This document shows, piece after piece, positions 58,854 through 64,000 of a stretch of DNA of 64,000 nucleotides. The notes below the pieces were generated by a model. That model did no database searches and was not told the origin of the DNA. It saw only the letters and a program-made list of their open reading frames with translations. The position numbers and the translations under genes were made by a program. Origin of the DNA: Halopiger djelfimassiliensis (GTDB lineage Archaea > Halobacteriota > Halobacteria > Halobacteriales > Natrialbaceae); the NCBI RefSeq assembly GCF_000455365.1, contig NZ_HG315686.1, positions 87,871 through 151,870 on the forward strand, in the 5' to 3' direction. Each line of letters starts with the position of its first letter. The first letter of the stretch is position 1.

Positions 58854-59993
58854 ATGTCCACCGACGTTCGAGACGGCCTCTCGTTCGGCAAGACAGTCGT
58901 GAGGGGAATACAGGAGAAGAACGTGCCGTTTATGGCCGCGAGCATCGCCTATCAGGCGTTTATCTCGTTGTTGCCGTTGCTCGTCCTCGTGTTCTTTCTC
59001 GTCACGATCGTCGGGGACGAGGCGTTCGCGGCCGCAGTCTCGGAGACGACGGAGGGATTTCTCCCGGAGAGCGGACAGTTGCTGGTCGAAAACGCGATCG
59101 AGGACTCACCGGCTACCGCCGGCTCGACGCTCGTCGGTCTCGTCGTCTTACTGTGGGGATCACTGAAAATATTCCGGGGGCTCGACACGGCCTTTTCGGA
59201 GATCTACGGCACGGCCGGCGAGAGTTCGTTCGTCGACCAACTGCGTGATGCCGTGCTCGTCTTCGGCGCGATCGGCGGCGCGCTCCTCGCGGCGACCATC
59301 GCGGGAGTCCTCTTTGCCTTCCTGTCGGCGATCCCGTTCATCGGCGTCGTTCAATCCCTTCTGCTCGTCGTCGTGCTCACGCTCGCGTTCTACCCGATGT
59401 ACTACTACTTCCCCGACGTCGACGTGTCCCGCCGGGAGGTCGTCCCCGGCGTCGTCGTCGCGGCGGTCGGCTGGACGGCACTCCAGTCGCTGTTCCGAGT
59501 CTACGTCTCGTTTGCGTCCGGTTCGGAGTCGGCGGGCCCGGTCGGTGCCATCATCCTCCTTTTGACGTGGCTGTACTTCGGCGGGTTGATCCTGCTCGCC
59601 GGAGCGGTCGTCAACGCGATCGGAACGGGTTATCTCGAGCCCGGAGCCGACGGCGCGGAGTCGACCGAGCGCGTCGAGGATGCGACCGCGGAGACCGAGC
59701 GCGAACCGTTCGTCGACGCGACGAAACGCGAGCGAGACCGGCTCGCGGCCCGCGCCGAAACCCTCGAACGGGAGCGCGATCAGCTCCGAAACGATCTCGC
59801 GGCCCAGCGAACGCGGCGCTACCGGCTCGAGGACCGGGTCGACGACCTCGAGACGAGGGCCCGAGCGCTCGAGGCCGAGAACGAACGGCTCCGCCGGGAA
59901 CTCGAGACGAGCCGCAGGTGGGGAGCACGGCTGCGGGAGCTCCGCTCACGGTTCCGATCGGTGAGCGTCGGTACCGTCGAACGGCAGCCCTGA
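58854..59993 (+). CDS. YihY/BrkB-family membrane protein with coiled-coil tail
   Basis: A 379-residue protein with six membrane segments (MAASIAYQAFISLLPLLVLVF at the start; AVLVFGAIGGALLAATIAG; VVQSLLLVVVLTLAFYPMYYYFPDV) of the YihY/BrkB family. The C-terminal about 110 residues are highly charged helical repeats (RDRLAARAETLERERDQL, LEDRVDDLETRARALEAE), a likely cytoplasmic coiled coil that is longer than in the usual family member. Function unknown; older names as ribonuclease BN or virulence factor are not supported. Confidence 0.85.
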   Translation: MSTDVRDGLSFGKTVVRGIQEKNVPFMAASIAYQAFISLLPLLVLVFFLVTIVGDEAFAAAVSETTEGFLPESGQLLVENAIEDSPATAGSTLVGLVVLLWGSLKIFRGLDTAFSEIYGTAGESSFVDQLRDAVLVFGAIGGALLAATIAGVLFAFLSAIPFIGVVQSLLLVVVLTLAFYPMYYYFPDVDVSRREVVPGVVVAAVGWTALQSLFRVYVSFASGSESAGPVGAIILLLTWLYFGGLILLAGAVVNAIGTGYLEPGADGAESTERVEDATAETEREPFVDATKRERDRLAARAETLERERDQLRNDLAAQRTRRYRLEDRVDDLETRARALEAENERLRRELETSRRWGARLRELRSRFRSVSVGTVERQP

Positions 59994-60124
59994 CGAACCG
60001 ACAGCAGGTCGACGGCCGGTCGCGTCGGGACGGACCGTCCGGACCGTCGACGGGACGCTACGTTGTCGCCTCGAGAGCGGCGGCCTCGAGTTGCTAACTC
60101 CGACCCGCTATTCCGCCGCTTTTT

Positions 60125-60183
60125 GTTAATACACTTCCCCATCGAAGGCAGTAGTTAATAACAAAGATGGATTAGATAATAAC
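60125..60183. promoter_or_regulatory. Direct repeats upstream of the zinc transporter operon
   Basis: GTTAATAAC (60154-60162) and GATAATAAC (60175-60183) are direct repeats exactly 21 bp apart, two helical turns, with a related GTTAATAC at 60125-60132. They lie just upstream of the TATA-like ctcttttagc of the zinc-transporter operon, so a metal-responsive repressor could bind there. No known haloarchaeal Zur-type site was matched. Confidence 0.4.
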
Positions 60184-60213
60184 TCTTTTAGCCGGCGGTG
60201 CGTATTCTCGAAT

Positions 60214-61233
60214 ATGAACCTCTCACGACGGACGTTCCTGCAAGGGAGCGCCGGATCGGTTGCGGTCGGTTCGCTGGCGGGCTGTCTGGACGGCGTCGCT
60301 CGCACCGGCGAGGGCGTCGACTCGGGGTACGCCGCGTTCTTTGCACTGTGGGACTGGACCCAACACGTCACCGGCGACGAAGCATCGTTCGAGAATCCGG
60401 TCGGGGCCGGCGAGATGGGCCACGGGTGGGAACCCGACGGGACGCTCGTCACCGATATCGCGTCGACCGACGCCTTCGTCTATCTCGACTTGCCGGAGTT
60501 CTCCTGGGCACAAGACGTCGCGACGACGCTCGAGGCCGACTACGAGACCGTCGCGGTCATCGACGGTCTCGAAGGACTCGATGACGAGTTGCTGGATTGG
60601 GACCACGATCACGGTCATAACGACCACGACGATCACGGTCATAACGACCACGACGACCACGGCGATCACGACCGCGGCAACGTCGACCCTCACGTCTGGG
60701 TCGACCCGGTTCTCGCCCGGGAGATCGTGACCACCATCGCCGACGAACTCGGCGCGGCCGCGCCAGACAGTGCCGAGACGTTCGAGGACAACGCCGCGGC
60801 CTACAACGACCGACTCGAGACGCTCGACGAGCGGTTTCGGACTCTCGTCGACGAGGCCGAGCGCGACGTCGCCGTCCTCGCCGGGCACAACTCCTACAAG
60901 TATCTCCAGCACCGCTACGGGTTCGAGATTCACACGCCAACCGGCGTCTCGCCACAGGACGAACCGGACTTCGACGCGCTCTCGTCGACGATCGAACTCG
61001 TCGACGATCGAGGGATCGAGACGATCCTGTACGATCGGTTCGAGGTCGCCGGCGAGGACGACCTTCCCCGACAGGCCAGGACGATCCTCGAGGGGAGCTC
61101 CGCAACCGACGCGATGCCGGTCACCCCTGCCGAGGGGACCCTCAAGACGTGGCAGCAAAACGACTGGGGATATCTCGAACAAATGGAAGAGATAAACATC
61201 CCCGCGTTCAGAGAGGCACTTGGAGCACAGTGA
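60214..61233 (+). CDS. znuA: Zinc ABC transporter substrate-binding lipoprotein
   Basis: A 339-residue cluster 9 solute-binding protein. The N-terminus has a Tat motif (SRRTFLQGSAGS) and a lipobox LAGC. A His/Asp-rich loop (about residues 127-150) is typical of zinc-specific ZnuA. Metal ligands are seen in VDPHVWVDPVLAREIV, VLAGHNSYKYLQHRYGFEI and TILYDRFEVAGEDDLPRQ. It captures zinc outside the cell for the ABC transporter encoded next; the genes overlap (GTGA). Confidence 0.9.
   Translation: MNLSRRTFLQGSAGSVAVGSLAGCLDGVARTGEGVDSGYAAFFALWDWTQHVTGDEASFENPVGAGEMGHGWEPDGTLVTDIASTDAFVYLDLPEFSWAQDVATTLEADYETVAVIDGLEGLDDELLDWDHDHGHNDHDDHGHNDHDDHGDHDRGNVDPHVWVDPVLAREIVTTIADELGAAAPDSAETFEDNAAAYNDRLETLDERFRTLVDEAERDVAVLAGHNSYKYLQHRYGFEIHTPTGVSPQDEPDFDALSSTIELVDDRGIETILYDRFEVAGEDDLPRQARTILEGSSATDAMPVTPAEGTLKTWQQNDWGYLEQMEEINIPAFREALGAQ
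60607..60654 (+). repeat. Perfect 24-bp tandem duplication in the znuA His-rich loop
   Basis: The 24 bases at 60607-60630 are repeated exactly at 60631-60654 and followed by a third, diverged unit. Each encodes the 8-residue unit DHGHNDHD, lengthening the histidine-rich metal-capture loop. The absence of silent differences suggests a recent duplication. Confidence 0.9.
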
Positions 61234-61970
61234 CGCCGGTTATCTCCGTCGAGAACGTGACGTTTGCCTACGGCGACCAGCCGGCCGTCCGTGATGTCTC
61301 GTTGACCGTCGAGCAAGGCGACTTCCTCGGGCTGATCGGCCCGAACGGATCCGGAAAGACGACGCTTTTACACCTCATGCTCGGGCTGTACGCGCCCGAT
61401 AGCGGCTCGATCGAACTCTTCGGCGAGCCGATCGAGGCGTTCGAGAACGGCGAGCGGATCGGCTACGTTTCCCAGCAGGCGACCAGCCAGGCCGGGACGA
61501 TGCCCGTTACCGTCCGCGAGGTCGTCACGATGGGGCGGTTCCCCCACGTCGGCCACGGACGGCTGACCGACGAGGATCGGCGTCTCGTCGACGAGGCCCT
61601 CGAGACGGTCGACATCGCCGATCTGGCGGATCGGCGGATCTCTCAGCTCTCCGGCGGCCAGCGCCAGCGGGTCTACATCGCCCGGGCGCTTGCGTCCGAG
61701 GCCGAGTTACTCGCGCTCGACGAACCGACCGTCGGCGTCGACGCCGAGTCACGGGACGCGTTCTATCGGCTGCTGGAGTCGTTGAACGAGTCCGGCATTA
61801 CGATCGTCCTGATCGAACACGACATCGGCGTCGTCACCGATCGCGCGAACCGAATCGCCTGTCTCAACACGGAACTGTACCACCACGGAGACACCGAATC
61901 GTTCGTCGAAAGCGACGCGCTCACCGAAGCGTACGGCACGACCGGACAGGTCGTCCACCACCACCACTGA
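61230..61970 (+). CDS. znuC: Zinc ABC transporter ATP-binding protein
   Basis: A 246-residue ABC ATPase starting at GTG 61230 (V-T-P-V-I-S-V-E-N-V). Walker A GPNGSGKTT, signature LSGGQRQRVYIARALA, Walker B LLALDEPTVGVDAES and the switch His in LIEHDIGVV are all present. It drives zinc import with the ZnuA and ZnuB neighbours. The start overlaps the znuA stop. Confidence 0.94.
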   Translation: MTPVISVENVTFAYGDQPAVRDVSLTVEQGDFLGLIGPNGSGKTTLLHLMLGLYAPDSGSIELFGEPIEAFENGERIGYVSQQATSQAGTMPVTVREVVTMGRFPHVGHGRLTDEDRRLVDEALETVDIADLADRRISQLSGGQRQRVYIARALASEAELLALDEPTVGVDAESRDAFYRLLESLNESGITIVLIEHDIGVVTDRANRIACLNTELYHHGDTESFVESDALTEAYGTTGQVVHHHH

Positions 61971-61973
61971 CCG

Positions 61974-62987
61974 ATGCACGGGAACACGAGACGCCGGCTG
62001 GAACTCGCGGGAATCGTCCTGACGGGACTGCTTGCGACCGCAATGCTCGCGCTGTTGCTCGTCGATTGGCTCCGGGAGTATCCGCTGGTCGCGCCGCTTT
62101 ACGAGCAGCTCCGGCTGGCCGGTCGGCTGCTCGACGACGGCCTCGGGACGAACGTCTTCTCGCACCCGTTCATGTGGCGATCGATGGCGACCGGCGTCCT
62201 CATCGGGGTCGTCGCCCCACTGGTCGGAACCTATCTCGTTCACCGCGAGATGGCACTCATCGGCGAAACCCTCGCCCATACGGCCTTCGCCGGCGTCGCG
62301 ATCGGGCTGTTGTTCAACGCGACGACCGGCTGGGACGGCCCGCTGCTGTTCGTCGCCCTCGTCGTCGCCATCGTGGGGGCACTCGGCGTCCAGTGGCTGA
62401 CCGAGCGGACCGACACGTACGGCGACGTCCCGATCGCGATCATGCTCACGGGGAGTTTCGCCGTCGGGACGCTCATCATCAGCTACGGTCGCGGACTGAC
62501 GGGAATCAGCATCGAGGGGTATCTCTTCGGGAACCTCTCGGTCGTTTCGCCCACGGGGGCGCGCACGATGGCCGTCCTCAGCGTCGTCGTCGTCGCGGTC
62601 GTCGTCGCAACCTACAAACAACTCCTCTTTATCACGTTCGACGAGCAAGCCGCCCGCGTTGCCCGGCTGAACGTCTCGCTGTACAACACGTTGTTGATCG
62701 TGATGACGGCCGTCGTCGTCGTCGGTGCGATGCAGATCCTCGGCGTCATCCTCGTCGCCGCGATGCTGGTCGTCCCGGTCGCGGCCGCTACCCAACTCGC
62801 AAACAGCTTCCGCGAGACGCTTTTCCTCTCGATCCTGATCGGGGAGCTATCGATCGTCGGGGGGTTCGCGTTCGCGATTTCCCAGAGCCTTCCCCCCGGC
62901 GGATCGATCGTCGTCGTCGCTATCTCGGCGTATCTGCTGGCGATTTTCGCCTCCAACCGCTCGGTAGCGGCGATCTCGACGCACTGA
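61974..62987 (+). CDS. znuB: Zinc ABC transporter permease
   Basis: A 337-residue membrane permease of the ABC-3 family: several helices, with the family motif YLVHREMALIGETLAHTAFAGVAIG that contacts the ATPase. Last gene of the zinc operon; starts 3 bp after znuC. Together the three genes form a cluster 9 zinc (or manganese) importer; zinc is preferred because of the His-rich loop in znuA. Confidence 0.93.
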   Translation: MHGNTRRRLELAGIVLTGLLATAMLALLLVDWLREYPLVAPLYEQLRLAGRLLDDGLGTNVFSHPFMWRSMATGVLIGVVAPLVGTYLVHREMALIGETLAHTAFAGVAIGLLFNATTGWDGPLLFVALVVAIVGALGVQWLTERTDTYGDVPIAIMLTGSFAVGTLIISYGRGLTGISIEGYLFGNLSVVSPTGARTMAVLSVVVVAVVVATYKQLLFITFDEQAARVARLNVSLYNTLLIVMTAVVVVGAMQILGVILVAAMLVVPVAAATQLANSFRETLFLSILIGELSIVGGFAFAISQSLPPGGSIVVVAISAYLLAIFASNRSVAAISTH

Positions 62988-63075
62988 CACTGTCCCTCGA
63001 CGACGGCACCCAACCGTCCCTCCTTCGCGGGAATTACCGACCCCTTTAACATCGCCCTCGCGGTACCCCCAACCG

Positions 63076-64000
63076 ATGGGACGGTTATCCGAGCTTTTCG
63101 CACCCGAGGTCGTCGGTGTCGTCGGGGCGACCGACCGCGAAGGCGCAGTTGGCCGGGCGATACTCGAGAACCTGCAAGCCGATTTCGCAGGCGAGGTCGT
63201 GCCGATCAACCCGAACCGTGAGGAAGTGCTCGGGCTCGAGTGTTATCCCGACGTACCGAGCGCGCCGCCGATCGATCTGGCAGTGGTCGTCGTTCCGCCG
63301 CCGGTCGTTCTCGAGACGATCCGGGAACTCGGCGAGGCCGGGACGAACCACGTCGTCGTCATCACCGCCGGCTTCTCCGAGACCGGCAGCGAGGGCGCAA
63401 CGCGCGAACGGGAGCTGCGCGAGATCGCCGAGGAGTACGATCTCAACGTCGTCGGGCCGAACAGCCTCGGCGTCATGTCGACGCCCAACGGGATGAACGC
63501 CACGTTCGGCCCCGAGAACGCCATCGAGGGGTCGATCTCGTTTATGAGTCAGTCCGGGGCGTTCATCACTGCCGTCCTCGACTGGGCCAACGAGCAGGGG
63601 ATCGGCTTTCAGGACGTCGTCTCGCTCGGCAACAAGTCCGTCCTCGACGAAACCGACTTCGTCCGCGAGTGGGGCAACGATCCCGATACGGACGTCGTCA
63701 TCGGCTACCTCGAGGGGATCGACGACGGCAGCGAGTTCGTCCGAACGGCGCGGGAGGTGACCGATGACACCCCGATCGTCCTCGTCAAATCCGGCCGAAC
63801 GGACGCCGGTGCACAGGCGGCGTCCTCCCACACCGGTGCGATCGCCGGCAGCGAGCGAGCCTACGAGGCCGGCCTCGAGCAGGCCGGCGTGCTCCGTGCC
63901 GAGTCGGTGCAGGAACTGTTCGACTACGCGCGGGCCCTTTCGGGACTCCCCGAACCCGATTCCGACGGCGTCGCCGTCGTCACGAACGCGGGCGGTCCCG
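63076..64000 (+). CDS. ADP-forming acyl-CoA synthetase (acetate-CoA ligase), N-terminal part, cut by window edge
   Basis: The frame opens at ATG 63076 (MGRLSELFAPEVVGVVGATD) and runs to the window end, giving 308 residues. The CoA-binding domain (VVGVVGATDREGAVGRAILENL) and the succinyl-CoA ligase-like domain with VGPNSLGVMSTPNGMNATF, SFMSQSGAFITAVLDW and the phosphohistidine-type region VKSGRTDAGAQAASSHTGAIAG are visible. Enzymes of this family make acetate or other acids plus ATP from acyl-CoA plus ADP and phosphate. The C-terminal ATP-grasp part is off the window. Confidence 0.92.
   Translation, partial: MGRLSELFAPEVVGVVGATDREGAVGRAILENLQADFAGEVVPINPNREEVLGLECYPDVPSAPPIDLAVVVVPPPVVLETIRELGEAGTNHVVVITAGFSETGSEGATRERELREIAEEYDLNVVGPNSLGVMSTPNGMNATFGPENAIEGSISFMSQSGAFITAVLDWANEQGIGFQDVVSLGNKSVLDETDFVREWGNDPDTDVVIGYLEGIDDGSEFVRTAREVTDDTPIVLVKSGRTDAGAQAASSHTGAIAGSERAYEAGLEQAGVLRAESVQELFDYARALSGLPEPDSDGVAVVTNAGGP

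Overview
The window is a 64 kb piece of haloarchaeal chromosome (class Halobacteria). Signs in the sequence are high GC, strongly acidic proteins, archaeal genes (TFB, the L1-L10-L12 and L11 ribosomal protein genes, HTH_10 and Lrp regulators, a HalX response regulator, halocyanin), Tat lipoproteins, and TATA-type promoters about 27 bp upstream of start codons. Genus cannot be fixed from this; a Natrialbales-like organism is only an inference. I see no tRNA, rRNA, CRISPR array, transposase or replication origin. Gene density is typical of a core chromosome with a few small accessory patches.

Layout. 0-3.3 kb: tail of a TFB gene, a zinc-finger miniprotein, a halocyanin-SCO1 copper pair and an epoxide-hydrolase-like gene. 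3.3-10.9 kb: a respiration-flavoured block with three DUF2249 proteins, an HTH_10 regulator, a cupin, a four-cluster Fe-S protein (NrfC/PsrB type), an NrfD-type membrane subunit, two paralogous small membrane proteins and an Mrp ATPase. No molybdopterin catalytic subunit is present, and CGAA-N4-TTCG dyads sit at the promoters. 11-16 kb: cupin, AsnB-like and PHP genes, purL, and a response regulator next to a sensor that has lost its kinase residues. 18-30.6 kb: amino-acid oxidation genes (ornithine cyclodeaminase family, two DAO flavoproteins, aminotransferase plus Lrp), acetyltransferase, small regulators, a low-GC islet near 25.8-26.6 kb, a thioredoxin-like protein, old yellow enzyme, BtpA and a TctA-like transporter.

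30.7-35 kb: ribosomal stalk operon, L11, CutA and a zinc finger. 35.2-36.6 kb: an unusual secreted acidic repeat protein. 37-50.4 kb: PEP carboxykinase, aldehyde dehydrogenase, an actin-fold protein with coiled coil and membrane anchor, an MFS transporter, several small proteins, a HAD phosphatase, an S66 peptidase, a thioesterase and a TraB-M50 membrane pair. 50.5-54.8 kb: a truncated regulator, purM, a duplicated lipoprotein/macrodomain unit with one decayed macrodomain, a small gene with an iron-box-like operator, and Dps under a palindrome. 54.9-64 kb: second aldehyde dehydrogenase, lipoprotein, PfkB kinase, BrkB-family protein, a zinc ABC transporter operon and the start of an ADP-forming acyl-CoA synthetase.

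The best candidates for something undescribed are the molybdenum-subunit-free NrfCD module with its symmetric promoter motifs, the seven-motif acidic repeat protein, the membrane-anchored actin-like protein, and the decayed lipoprotein/macrodomain duplication.
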